Positions 61,156-64,000 of a DNA stretch of 64,000 bases are shown piece by piece (the first letter of the stretch is position 1; the number at the start of each line of letters is the position of its first letter). The translations under genes and the position numbers were made by a program. Source of the DNA: Sipunculus nudus (taxonomy: Eukaryota > Annelida > Sipuncula > Golfingiida > Sipunculidae); assembly GCA_026874595.1 (NCBI GenBank), contig CM049310.1, positions 2,480,001 to 2,544,000 of the forward strand, given 5' to 3'. The notes under the pieces are model-generated. The model was not told the origin of the DNA. It made no database searches and was given only the letters and a program-made list of their open reading frames with translations.

Positions 61156-63632
61156 CTTGTTAGAAAATAGTACTGGGAAGAATAAGAAATTGCTAGTCAA
61201 ATTGGTGTTTGTCTAGCAAATACATATATTTCTGACTGTTCAACTGAATCATACTGGTATTTCAGCCCCTAACTACTGCCTGAGTAACCCCTGTCTTAAC
61301 GGAGGTACCTGCACCTCGACCGCTACAGGCTGGCAGTGTACTTGTCCACCCGGATTTGGAGGCCTACAGTGTAACCAGGGTAAGCTGTGATCATGTTTTA
61401 TATGACTATGATCATCATTAACTTTTGTCAATAGATCATGAAAACAGTTAAGGTAAAAAAAAAGTTAAGGTTTATTGTCTTATCTCACTGATGATCTGTT
61501 CACACTTTGCCTTCCTGTTTGTGTGTGTAGCTTTTCTGAGCATAGGGAGCATAAAACCTAAGGGACCATTATGGATGCTTAAATGTTATTCCATCCAAAT
61601 GACCAGTACCTATTCAGTACTCTGTGAAGAGGGTGCACCCTATTTCAGAATACTTACTGGTAGGCCAACAGACACGGGGACCCTAAACCTTGCATTTATA
61701 AGCCACCCTAACTATTTTCAATCACTCTAACTATTACACTACAATGGTCTAAAATGGGGATAGACATGTCTATATGATCTTTGATTTAACAGGGCTTCTT
61801 ATCTTCTCAGCTAAGAAATGGTTCATATATGTAGATATTTATATTCACCAAGGGGTGTACATTTTGGCAATAATTAGATTAATTAATAATCAATTATTAA
61901 TGAAACATTGATAAATAATTAAGAATTTCTGCTAATTATGAGAAAAGGGGCCATGCAGATCATAATTCAATAATAATTTATAATAGAGTACATCTTCTGT
62001 TTCATTCATGATGTTTATCTTTCAAGCGGCAACCCCATGTAGCAGCAACCCCTGTCAGAATGGAGCCACATGTACCGTACAAGGAAGTGGATATGTCTGT
62101 ACCTGTGCTACTGGATTTTCTGGCATCAACTGTCAGACTGGTAAAGCATTTTGTCTTGTAATTTTAGGAAATTCATAAGTACCTCTTGTGCATAAACTTA
62201 AGTATTGATAAATTGTATTTACTTTTCCATCAGACATACAAAAATTAGGGATAAAAATTAGGCAATACTGGTTATTTATGATATATTTCCAGCCTAGTTT
62301 TGCTTTGAAATGTAGGTTATAGATAATAGAAGCATTACTGCTTTGAAACTTTTATAACTGCATATAACTGACATTTTCAGAATATTCTGATCCCCCTAGT
62401 TCTGTATGGGAATTATTGGTAGGACTAGGGTTTGAGGGGATAATCTGTGGACCAAACTACAGTGTGTTAAATTAGGACTGGCTGGCCTGGGCATTTGCAG
62501 GATAGTAGGAGTTCATTCAAAACAGGCAGTGAAGCATCCAGGCAGGTGTCACACTCATTTAAGTGATTCTAAAGCCCTCAGTTTGAGGCATCCCACAGGC
62601 TTGAAATCTTTGAAAATCACGAATAAGTTCTTTATACATTCAAGGCCTTGAAAGACCTTGAATTTAATTAATTTTGAAACCTTTACTTGGAGAGACTGTC
62701 AATTGAACTCTAATATTAATGGCTGACTTTGCTATGGTTGACCAAGAGGGGCAAGGCTTTTTTACCTGCAAATGTATGTCTGTAGACTCTGTCTTGAAAT
62801 GGATAAATAAAGAAATCAAAGAGGACCAGACTGCTGAAGTGGTGGTAATGCAGATACCTGTATTCAATTAAACTCCAGAAAATTCAAATTTATATCCCTT
62901 GGGGGGACAAAATTGAAAAATCTTCAAAGTAAAAAAAAAAAAAAAAATGTATTGAAACCCTTAGCTTGGTTAGAGTGGTTCAAACAAAAAACAACAAAAC
63001 AGCAACATTTCTTTGTATGTGTTTTGTTCAATATATATTGCACTGATGATATTGGATACTGATAATATAAAATTGTCCAAAATTTAATGAACATTATTTT
63101 CTTGATATCATCTTGGAATTATGTGTTTGATAGTGGTCAATGGTGCATGTGCCAGCAACCCTTGTCAAAATGGAGCTACCTGTACTGTGGTAGGATCTGG
63201 GTACGCCTGTACCTGTCCCTCTGGGTTCTCTGGTGTCAACTGTCAGAACGGTAAGCAAACCTTATAAATATTTAAATATGGCAGATTTCCCATTTTGTAG
63301 TATTTCTTGAATGTGCAGTTATTTTGAAACCTGGTAAACTGTAAAGAAACCTTAGCTCTTACCATACAGGGTTTGCATAAGCTGTGAAATGAGTCCATTA
63401 AATTTTTTTATGTATTTGATAAATGTACCCCTGTCCAAAATTAATCTCTAGCTGGTGAAGATTTTGCATCAACTTGCTTCTAATTATCAATGACATATTG
63501 CTCTGATAATTGTTTCAGCCCCAAACTACTGCCTGAGTAACCCCTGTCTTAATGGAGGTACCTGCACCTCAACAGCAACAGGCTGGCAGTGTACTTGTCC
63601 ACCAGGACTGGGAGGTCTACAGTGTAACCAGG
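6376..63632 (+). CDS. Multi-exon gene: VWA domain followed by 43 EGF-like domains (partial at both ends)
   Basis: Spliced coding region of 44 exons found by reading acceptor (AG) and donor (GT) sites around conserved EGF codons. Exon 1 is a 196-residue VWA domain; exons 2-44 each hold one EGF-like domain with spacing C-x4-C-x5-C-x8/9-C-x-C-x8-C. Every exon is phase 1-1, and all 43 junction codons are sense codons, so the frame is open for 1,855 codons. VWA domains bind ligands through a metal site and EGF strings act as extracellular spacers or adhesive rods; secretion or surface display is inferred, since no signal peptide or membrane segment lies in the window. Most repeats lack the D-x-[DN]-[EQ]-C calcium signature. 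The exon 1 acceptor requires an upstream phase-1 exon that I could not identify. The last exon ends in a normal donor, so the gene continues past 64,000. I do not assign an orthologue; VWA plus EGF combinations occur in matrix, shell and Notch-like fibropellin-type proteins. Confidence 0.9.
6964..7373. other. Intron 1, left part
   Basis: GT/GC-rich simple sequence (about 7,040-7,070) runs into 15 Gs (7,076-7,090); otherwise no recognisable feature. Confidence 0.6.
7374..7865. mobile_element. Foldback/MITE element with 9-bp target duplication
   Basis: 492 bp bounded by TAGACCCAGTTGTGGCTCTG at 7,374 and its reverse complement ending at 7,865. A second inverted block (GCCACAGGTCCCTGCC and beyond, about 30 bp) matches further inside. 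ACAAAATAT flanks both ends (7,365-7,373; 7,866-7,874). A 9-bp duplication suggests a Mutator-like family (inference). No transposase. Confidence 0.8.
7930..7975 (+). repeat. Tail of dispersed repeat abutting exon 2 acceptor
   Basis: CAGCTGAGCATCATGGGCCATGGGTCACTT matches the tails at about 38,310-38,345 and 60,171-60,205. The polypyrimidine tract of the exon 2 acceptor follows at once. Confidence 0.65.
7980..8099 (+). CDS. Exon 2: EGF-like domain
   Basis: 120 nt, acceptor CTGCAG, donor C|GTAAG. Motifs CSSNPC (O-glucose consensus) and CLNGATC (O-fucose consensus); the C5-C6 loop has GFVG, so no O-GlcNAc site. Its acceptor lies about 10 nt after the tail of a dispersed repeat (about 7,935-7,970). 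Confidence 0.9.
8950..9066 (+). CDS. Exon 3: EGF-like domain
   Basis: 117 nt, acceptor CCACAG, donor G|GTAAC. CVSNPC fits O-glucose; CLNGGIC has Ile where O-fucose needs Ser/Thr; the GYTG loop fits O-GlcNAc. Confidence 0.9.
9592..9708 (+). CDS. Exon 4: EGF-like domain
   Basis: 117 nt, acceptor TTCCAG, donor G|GTAAA. Six cysteines at standard spacing, CLSNPC and CLNGGIC, GFTG loop. Too short to stand out as an open frame, but the motif and both splice sites are clear. Confidence 0.9.
10839..10955 (+). CDS. Exon 5: EGF-like domain
   Basis: 117 nt, acceptor TTGCAG, donor G|GTAGG. CNSNPC, CLNGGVC, GFSG loop. Closest in the gene to exon 6, suggesting an adjacent duplication. Confidence 0.9.
10995..11240. 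repeat. AAT-type imperfect microsatellite
   Basis: Runs of AATAATAATAATGATAATAATAAT within intron 5. Confidence 0.75.
11477..11590 (+). CDS. Exon 6: EGF-like domain
   Basis: 114 nt, acceptor TTACAG, donor [27 protein letters not shown] loop. Val before C3 removes the O-fucose site. Confidence 0.9.
11983..12096 (+). CDS. Exon 7: EGF-like domain
   Basis: 114 nt, acceptor TCCTAG, donor G|GTAGG. CASNPC keeps the O-glucose site; CQNGGQC and NGFAG lose the O-fucose and O-GlcNAc sites. Confidence 0.9.
12619..12735 (+). CDS. Exon 8: EGF-like domain
   Basis: 117 nt, acceptor TTCCAG, donor [28 protein letters not shown]: all three Notch-type O-glycan consensus sites present. First exon of the duplicated exon 8-10 block; a 5'-truncated, cysteine-losing copy lies at 14,626-14,725. 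Confidence 0.9.
13258..13374 (+). CDS. Exon 9: EGF-like domain
   Basis: 117 nt, acceptor TTGCAG, donor [28 protein letters not shown], all three O-glycan sites. Nearly identical, flanks included, to exon 11 about 2,027 bp downstream. Confidence 0.9.
13802..13918 (+). CDS. Exon 10: EGF-like domain
   Basis: 117 nt, acceptor TTCCAG, donor [28 protein letters not shown]. Paired with exon 12 in the duplicated block. Confidence 0.9.
14142..14257 (+). pseudogene. Decayed EGF pseudo-exon (between exons 10 and 11)
   Basis: Recognisable EGF remnant after a CAG: CNSNP is followed by Arg instead of C2, the C3 region has a small insertion, a Cys near the C4 position has become Ser, and the frame ends in TGA with no donor. 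The cysteine framework and donor are both lost, so it cannot be a working exon. Confidence 0.75.
14626..14725 (+). pseudogene. 5'-truncated duplicate of exon 8
   Basis: Matches exon 8 from about its 20th base to its donor (ACAGGTAAAG is kept), but the acceptor and C1 are absent, the C2 region is damaged, and the Cys in the YTC motif has become Tyr (ATATACC). Following intron sequence also matches the exon 8 downstream intron, marking the left edge of the roughly 2-kb duplication. Confidence 0.8.
15285..15401 (+). CDS. Exon 11: EGF-like domain (copy of exon 9)
   Basis: 117 nt, acceptor TTGCAG, donor T|GTGAG. Protein sequence the same as exon 9 by eye, with a few silent changes; the flanking introns also match, so the duplication is recent or gene conversion is active. 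Confidence 0.9.
15831..15947 (+). CDS. Exon 12: EGF-like domain (copy of exon 10)
   Basis: 117 nt, acceptor TTCCAG, donor A|GTAAG. Differs from exon 10 mainly in the C5-C6 loop (PSPFSG against SSPFTG). Confidence 0.9.
16172..16285 (+). pseudogene. Decayed EGF pseudo-exon (copy of the one at 14,142)
   Basis: Same position in the second duplicated block as the 14,142 remnant and shares its flanks (GATAATCAGTCCCC). The C1-C3 region is scrambled, the NPC cysteine is Tyr, and no donor follows. It has decayed further than its sister copy. Confidence 0.7.
16849..16965 (+). CDS. Exon 13: EGF-like domain
   Basis: 117 nt, acceptor TTGCAG, donor [29 protein letters not shown] more diverged relative of exons 9 and 11, with the same T|GTGAG donor style. 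Confidence 0.9.
17390..17506 (+). CDS. Exon 14: EGF-like domain
   Basis: 117 nt, acceptor TTCCAG, donor [28 protein letters not shown]. Upstream intron (TCATGTATTACTATTGAATAATGTCGCAG) is shared with exons 10 and 12, so this is the third copy of that exon. Confidence 0.9.
17810..17926 (+). CDS. Exon 15: EGF-like domain
   Basis: 117 nt, acceptor TTCCAG, donor [29 protein letters not shown]3-C4 loop like that of exon 8. Confidence 0.9.
18219..18335 (+). CDS. Exon 16: EGF-like domain
   Basis: 117 nt, acceptor TTTCAG, donor G|GTAAC. CNSNPC, CLNGGTC; the loop PFPLAG breaks the O-GlcNAc consensus that its neighbours keep. Confidence 0.9.
18336..19344. other. Intron 16, left part
   Basis: AT-rich sequence; the 18,600-19,050 portion has GC-richer phrases and may be an old repeat, but I cannot delimit or classify it. 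Confidence 0.4.
19345..20085. repeat. Dispersed repeat, same family as 1-3,110
   Basis: Begins GAAAAAGTTGGGGGATACTG, matching 64-82, and carries TCCTTGACCTTGAAT twice plus GGTGGCGCCACCTATT at 19,668. Confidence 0.75.
20282..20401 (+). CDS. Exon 17: EGF-like domain
   Basis: 120 nt, acceptor TCTCAG, donor [27 protein letters not shown]. Begins a subgroup ending in CDQ, shared with exon 18. Confidence 0.9.
20402..20972. other. Intron 17
   Basis: 571 bp, AT-rich; nothing recognised beyond the splice sites. Confidence 0.5.
20973..21089 (+). CDS. Exon 18: EGF-like domain
   Basis: 117 nt, acceptor TTTCAG, donor [27 protein letters not shown]: all three O-glycan sites. Confidence 0.9.
21325..21625 (+). 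repeat. 15-bp pyrimidine-rich tandem repeat upstream of exon 19
   Basis: Imperfect 15-bp units (CCTTGCAAGTTTTAC, CCTCTGCCATTTTCA). Because 15 is a multiple of three, both strands show five-residue peptide periodicity (PLPVL; KLAEV), which is a by-product. The array ends about 20 nt before the exon 19 acceptor and is rich in T/C, like a long polypyrimidine tract. Confidence 0.8.
21646..21759 (+). CDS. Exon 19: EGF-like domain
   Basis: 114 nt, acceptor TTCTAG, donor [27 protein letters not shown]. It sits between two repeats: a 15-bp array ends about 20 nt upstream, and the 41-bp array begins at its donor. Confidence 0.88.
21761..26835 (+). repeat. 41-bp minisatellite starting at the exon 19 donor (~120 copies)
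   Basis: Consensus unit GGGTTATACAGACACCACTA + TAAGAACAAATGCTACCAGAA, 41 bp; variants ending AAGCATGAG are 42 bp. The left edge decays into the exon 19 donor: GTGAGTTATAGACACATTAAG is a recognisable degenerate unit. A higher-order repeat of 535 bp (11 x 41 + 2 x 42) is seen between 25,487 and 26,022, and twice that distance between 23,386 and 24,456. Frames through it are open by chance on the plus strand but begin and end arbitrarily. Confidence 0.92.
26836..27395. other. Intron 19, right part
   Basis: Unique AT-rich sequence. Two short related phrases (CCTTCAGTGATATTTGAATATTATACCAACAG at 27,118 and CCTGCAAAGATATTTTTATATTATATTGGTACAG at 27,291) suggest a local duplication of about 170 bp. 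Confidence 0.5.
27396..27512 (+). CDS. Exon 20: EGF-like domain
   Basis: 117 nt, acceptor TTTCAG, donor [27 protein letters not shown]. First exon after the 5-kb minisatellite. Confidence 0.9.
28131..31335 (+). repeat. 153-bp array: exon 21 acceptor plus 89 nt of exon, 20 truncated copies + intact exon
   Basis: Acceptors precede bases 28192, 28344, 28496, 28649, then every 153 bp to 30791, then 30943, 31094 and finally the real exon at 31247. Each unit is about 64 bp of intron (AAATGAAGTGATGACAGTAA, GTCTTGTCTTGTTCC[TA]CCAG) plus 89 bp of EGF exon up to CCTGTA, carrying C1-C5 but not C6. Units then run into TACAAGACT and a stop. Units differ by few substitutions (AACGGA/AATGGA/AAGGGA; CTCCAG/CTCTAG/CTACAG), indicating recent expansion or homogenisation. 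Confidence 0.95.
31247..31363 (+). CDS. Exon 21: EGF-like domain (intact member of an exon-edge array)
   Basis: 117 nt, acceptor CTCCAG, donor A|GTAAG. CSSNPC, CLNGGTC, C3-C4 spacing of 9, then PVPFSGTNC with C6 present. It is the only one of 21 tandem copies carrying C6 and a phase-1 donor; the 20 upstream copies stop after 89 nt of exon. Confidence 0.9.
31364..34375. other. Intron 21, left part; unclassified sequence
   Basis: About 3 kb. Bases 32,100-34,260 are noticeably richer in CG dinucleotides than the surrounding introns. About 26 bp at 32,210 (CTACCGTAATGTCTACATCAG) match, with mismatches, the reverse complement of 34,003-34,034, which may mark a transposon. A 129-codon frame at 33,868-34,257 shows no recognisable domain. 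I do not assign a function. Confidence 0.4.
34376..41106 (+). repeat. 50-bp array of the exon 22 acceptor (~85 copies, split at 35,911-38,345)
   Basis: Unit TTTAATGCCTGTAACAGCAT CATATCTTACCCTCTTGTTT TACAGTCCAG. It consists of a polypyrimidine tract, TTTTACAG, and the first 24 nt of exon 22 (41,107-41,130). The last unit is continuous with the real exon. The left edge (34,376-34,590) holds decayed units. A 444-bp multi-unit block is duplicated (34,600 and 35,044). Stops fall in the third frame, so an upstream acceptor cannot give an open path into exon 22. Confidence 0.95.
35911..38345. mobile_element. 2.4-kb dispersed repeat inserted in the exon 22 acceptor array
   Basis: Head TAGCTCAGCTGACTGTAAGT...CTGAGCT can fold into a hairpin and is shared with 55,191 and 57,571; the tail AGTCAGCTGAGCATCATGACCCATGGGTCGCTTG is shared with 7,930 and 60,171. 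Inside, a monomer of about 340 bp recurs about six times (phrases GGACCTAGAATCTTCATTCTTG and TCATGATTTTTGGCATACATATTGATCATGAG). No protein recognised; the short antisense frame at 35,941-36,414 has no known domain. Acceptor units resume right after it. Confidence 0.8.
41107..41223 (+). CDS. Exon 22: EGF-like domain
   Basis: 117 nt, acceptor TTACAG, donor [27 protein letters not shown]. Its acceptor and first 24 nt are the source of the long 50-bp array that fills the intron upstream. Confidence 0.9.
41224..41799. other. Intron 22
   Basis: 576 bp AT-rich intron, no repeats recognised; the only unarrayed intron between exons 21 and 24. Confidence 0.5.
41800..41916 (+). CDS. Exon 23: EGF-like domain
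   Basis: 117 nt, acceptor TGACAG, donor [27 protein letters not shown]. The last part of the exon and its donor are repeated about 25 times directly downstream. Confidence 0.9.
41885..43291 (+). repeat. 54-55-bp array of the exon 23 end and donor (~25 copies)
   Basis: Unit: CCATTCACTGGACCCACATG TACTGACAG|TAAGTATCAG CCCCTGACTAA(A)TGCA. The left part equals the end of exon 23 and the right part its donor and first intron bases. Many units keep GTAAGT; others read AATAAGT or GTAAAT, so the donor is damaged. Extending exon 23 to the next copy meets TGA after about 20 codons. Confidence 0.94.
43292..43651. other. Intron 23, right part
   Basis: 360 bp of unique AT-rich sequence ending in the exon 24 acceptor. 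Confidence 0.5.
43652..43765 (+). CDS. Exon 24: EGF-like domain
   Basis: 114 nt, acceptor TTACAG, donor [27 protein letters not shown], all three O-glycan sites. Confidence 0.9.
44049..44165 (+). CDS. Exon 25: EGF-like domain
   Basis: 117 nt, acceptor TTGTAG, donor G|GTAAA. CFSNPC, CRNGGVC, C3-C4 spacing of 9, NGFTGVNC. An NTT N-glycosylation sequon follows C3. Confidence 0.9.
44623..44736 (+). CDS. Exon 26: EGF-like domain
   Basis: 114 nt, acceptor TTTTAG, donor G|GTGAG. CASNPC, CLNGATC; the unusual loop PPRVTGVNC replaces the usual Gly-aromatic pair. Confidence 0.9.
45464..45577 (+). CDS. Exon 27: EGF-like domain
   Basis: 114 nt, acceptor ATCCAG, donor [27 protein letters not shown]. Confidence 0.9.
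45983..46096 (+). CDS. Exon 28: EGF-like domain
   Basis: 114 nt, acceptor TTTCAG, donor [27 protein letters not shown]; only the O-glucose site remains. Confidence 0.9.
46813..46929 (+). CDS. Exon 29: EGF-like domain
   Basis: 117 nt, acceptor TTACAG, donor G|GTAAC. CWSSPC, CQNNGIC (Asn for the first Gly), GAFTGTNC. Confidence 0.9.
47280..47393 (+). CDS. Exon 30: EGF-like domain, atypical
   Basis: 114 nt, acceptor TTATAG, donor G|GTTAG (weaker). CALDPC and CKNGAAC lack the O-glucose and O-fucose sites, and the domain opens with EDQC, nearer to a calcium-type start. C3-C4 spacing is 9. An NCT sequon overlaps C6. Confidence 0.88.
   Translation, partial: RTSVLWTPVRMELPAHQTRSLVTAVLVRVDSQEGTVL
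47831..47947 (+). CDS. Exon 31: EGF-like domain, atypical
   Basis: 117 nt, acceptor TTACAG, donor [27 protein letters not shown]: six cysteines intact, but all three O-glycan sites missing. Confidence 0.9.
48515..48628 (+). CDS. Exon 32: EGF-like domain
   Basis: 114 nt, acceptor TAATAG, donor [27 protein letters not shown]. Confidence 0.9.
48961..49068 (+). CDS. Exon 33: EGF-like domain (shortest)
   Basis: 108 nt, acceptor GAACAG, donor A|GTAAG. Only two residues precede C1 (DPC), which accounts for the short length. [21 protein letters not shown]. Confidence 0.9.
49818..49931 (+). CDS. Exon 34: EGF-like domain
   Basis: 114 nt, acceptor TTTCAG, donor [27 protein letters not shown]; an NTT N-glycosylation sequon lies between C3 and C4. 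Confidence 0.9.
50441..51055. repeat. Dispersed repeat in intron 34
   Basis: Starts AGAGTTTTGCGGATATTATG, followed by GCCGCCGCCGGGTAGGTGTC; contains ATGGTGGCGCCACCTGCA (50,732) and ends CGACTACCCGTATTCTAGTT, roughly 20 nt before the exon 35 acceptor. GC content is much higher than in the flanking introns. Confidence 0.7.
51070..51183 (+). CDS. Exon 35: EGF-like domain
   Basis: 114 nt, acceptor TTCCAG, donor [28 protein letters not shown] dispersed repeat ends roughly 20 nt before the acceptor. Confidence 0.9.
51184..52083. other. Intron 35
   Basis: 900 bp. Short frames occur on the minus strand (for example 51,109-51,582), but none shows a domain, and one overlaps exon 35 in antisense. Confidence 0.5.
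52084..52197 (+). CDS. Exon 36: EGF-like domain
   Basis: 114 nt, acceptor TTGTAG, donor [27 protein letters not shown]. Confidence 0.9.
52310..53690. repeat. Dispersed repeat with four ~296-bp monomers
   Basis: Head CCTCAGCCCTTAGGCTGATG then a GTCCGTCCATCCGTCC tract. CCTTGTGAGCGGGATATCTC recurs near 52,405, 52,701, 52,995 and 53,293, each followed by GGTGACCTTGACCTA and a GGCGCCACC-type site. No coding frame. Confidence 0.8.
53813..53929 (+). CDS. Exon 37: EGF-like domain
   Basis: 117 nt, acceptor TTTCAG, donor G|GTGAG. CSSNPC, CQNGGTC, C3-C4 spacing of 9, AGYSGANC; all three O-glycan sites. Confidence 0.9.
53930..54570. other. Intron 37
   Basis: 641 bp, no features recognised. Confidence 0.5.
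54571..54684 (+). CDS. Exon 38: EGF-like domain
   Basis: 114 nt, acceptor TTTCAG, donor [27 protein letters not shown]; a GWTC C4 motif like exon 34. Confidence 0.9.
55191..55960. repeat. Dispersed repeat fragment in intron 38
   Basis: Hairpin head TAGCTCAGCTGACTATAAGT...CTGAGCT, then a GTCC tract and AT-rich body similar to 57,571 onward (TTTTGCCCAACTTTAGCCACGG against TTTTGCCCAACGTTGACCATGG). The right end is not clear. Confidence 0.65.
55961..56865. other. Intron 38, right part
   Basis: Contains a pyrimidine-rich stretch (TCTCTCTCCCCTCCCCCCCC, about 56,050) and AT-rich sequence; no gene seen. Confidence 0.45.
56866..56979 (+). CDS. Exon 39: EGF-like domain
   Basis: 114 nt, acceptor TGACAG, donor [27 protein letters not shown]. 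Close copy of exon 42. Confidence 0.9.
57365..57481 (+). CDS. Exon 40: EGF-like domain
   Basis: 117 nt, acceptor TGACAG, donor [27 protein letters not shown]. Close copy of exon 43, long identical DNA stretches included. Confidence 0.9.
57571..59040. repeat. Dispersed repeat with ~670-bp monomers in intron 40
   Basis: Hairpin head as at 55,191, then (CCGT)n at 57,616-57,680. The phrase CTACCA.GCCAA.AA.T.GGTC recurs about 670 bp apart (57,757 and 58,428). A tail-like match CAGCTGAGCGTCGTGACCCA lies separately at 60,171-60,205. Confidence 0.7.
57616..57680. repeat. (CCGT)n microsatellite
   Basis: About 15 tandem CCGT units inside the repeat head. Confidence 0.9.
59041..61077. other. Intron 40, right part
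   Basis: AT-rich sequence, then a repeat tail (60,171-60,205) and a degenerate tandem at about 60,560-60,890 in which GCCATCAAGCTTGATGA and GCCATCAACCTTGATGA are 148 bp apart. Bases 60,900-61,070 (TTCGACTTAACCGAGTTCAA) look like another old repeat. No coding exon recognised. Confidence 0.5.
61078..61154. repeat. (TA)n microsatellite
   Basis: About 38 uninterrupted TA units. Confidence 0.95.
61266..61379 (+). CDS. Exon 41: EGF-like domain
   Basis: 114 nt, acceptor TTTCAG, donor [27 protein letters not shown]. Close copy of exon 44. Confidence 0.9.
61380..62026. other. Intron 41
   Basis: 647 bp; short open frame at 61,491-61,730 has no domain. Nothing assigned. Confidence 0.5.
62027..62140 (+). 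CDS. Exon 42: EGF-like domain
   Basis: 114 nt, donor G|GTAAA; the acceptor is TTCAAG, the only AAG acceptor among these exons. [21 protein letters not shown]. Confidence 0.88.
62141..63133. other. Intron 42
   Basis: 993 bp, AT-rich with a poly-A run near 62,932-62,947; no features recognised. Confidence 0.5.
63134..63250 (+). CDS. Exon 43: EGF-like domain
   Basis: 117 nt, acceptor TGATAG, donor [27 protein letters not shown]; duplicate of exon 40. Confidence 0.9.
63519..63632 (+). CDS. Exon 44: EGF-like domain (last in window)
   Basis: 114 nt, acceptor TTTCAG, donor [27 protein letters not shown]; duplicate of exon 41 with Phe to Leu in the loop. The donor shows that the gene continues to the right. 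Confidence 0.9.
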
Positions 63633-64000
63633 GTATGTTATGGTCATGATTTATATTATCATCATCATCATTACTATTCACTACTGTTTACAAATGGTTT
63701 CTACCATGTGACTTTACCACAGATCTAAACACTCTTTGCTAAAGAAATGGGTAATTCTAATTTTTTTAATGATAGGTATAATTAATCATTGTCATTCACT
63801 ATTTAAGTCAGACCTCAAGTCAAACAAAGTACAACTACCCTTGTATCCCTGACAGGATACTTTTTCAGTCCTTCATAAATGTTGAATATCCCAGGTCATT
63901 AATTTTCAGTATTATTTGAAAGAAATGTCTACACCTATTATATTTGCAATTTCATCCTAAAACAACTAAAAACAAATGACATGTCCTTAATTCTAACTTG

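Overview
This looks like a eukaryotic, AT-rich, intron-rich genomic window. The dispersed repeats (Gln/Cys-free, GTCC-rich heads, CAGCTGAGCATCATGACCC tails, GGTGGCGCCACC cores) are of a style common in bivalve molluscs, so a bivalve is my inference; the species cannot be named from this window. Nothing bacterial was seen: no operons, no tRNA or rRNA, no CRISPR.

Bases 1-6,375 are mobile and repetitive DNA: a dispersed repeat (1-3,110) with a Harbinger-like non-autonomous transposon nested inside it (766-2,059, perfect 20-bp terminal inverted repeats, TAA target duplication), then a broken, 5'-truncated non-LTR retrotransposon (about 3,335-5,985).

From 6,376 to the right edge runs one plus-strand gene, open at both ends of the window. 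I resolve 44 coding exons: one von Willebrand factor A exon (6,376-6,963) followed by 43 exons of 108-120 nt, each encoding exactly one six-cysteine EGF-like domain. All 44 exons start and end in phase 1, and every junction joins in frame without a stop, giving 1,855 codons (5,565 nt). Signal peptide, any upstream exons and the C-terminus are outside the window or not recognised. Almost every EGF domain carries the Notch-type O-glucose consensus, and most carry O-fucose and O-GlcNAc consensus sites as well, so the product is most likely a long extracellular or cell-surface adhesive protein.

The gene grew by local duplication. Exons 8-10 lie in a roughly 2-kb block that was duplicated more than once, leaving decayed pseudo-exons between live ones, and exons 39-41 match 42-44 as a triplet.

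The most unusual stretch is 21,760-43,290. Four large tandem arrays sit against exon edges of successive exons: a 41-bp array starting at the exon 19 donor (about 5 kb), a 153-bp array of the exon 21 acceptor plus 89 nt of exon (20 truncated copies and the intact exon), a 50-bp array of the exon 22 acceptor plus 24 nt of exon (about 85 copies, split by a 2.4-kb repeat insertion), and a 54-55-bp array of the exon 23 end plus its donor (about 25 copies). In effect splice sites themselves have been amplified into minisatellites, giving long runs of decoy acceptors and donors beside functional ones.

Further right (43,652-63,632) the exons are regularly spaced, with several dispersed repeats in the larger introns (50,441-51,055; 52,310-53,690; 55,191-55,960; 57,571-60,205) and a (TA)n tract near 61,100.
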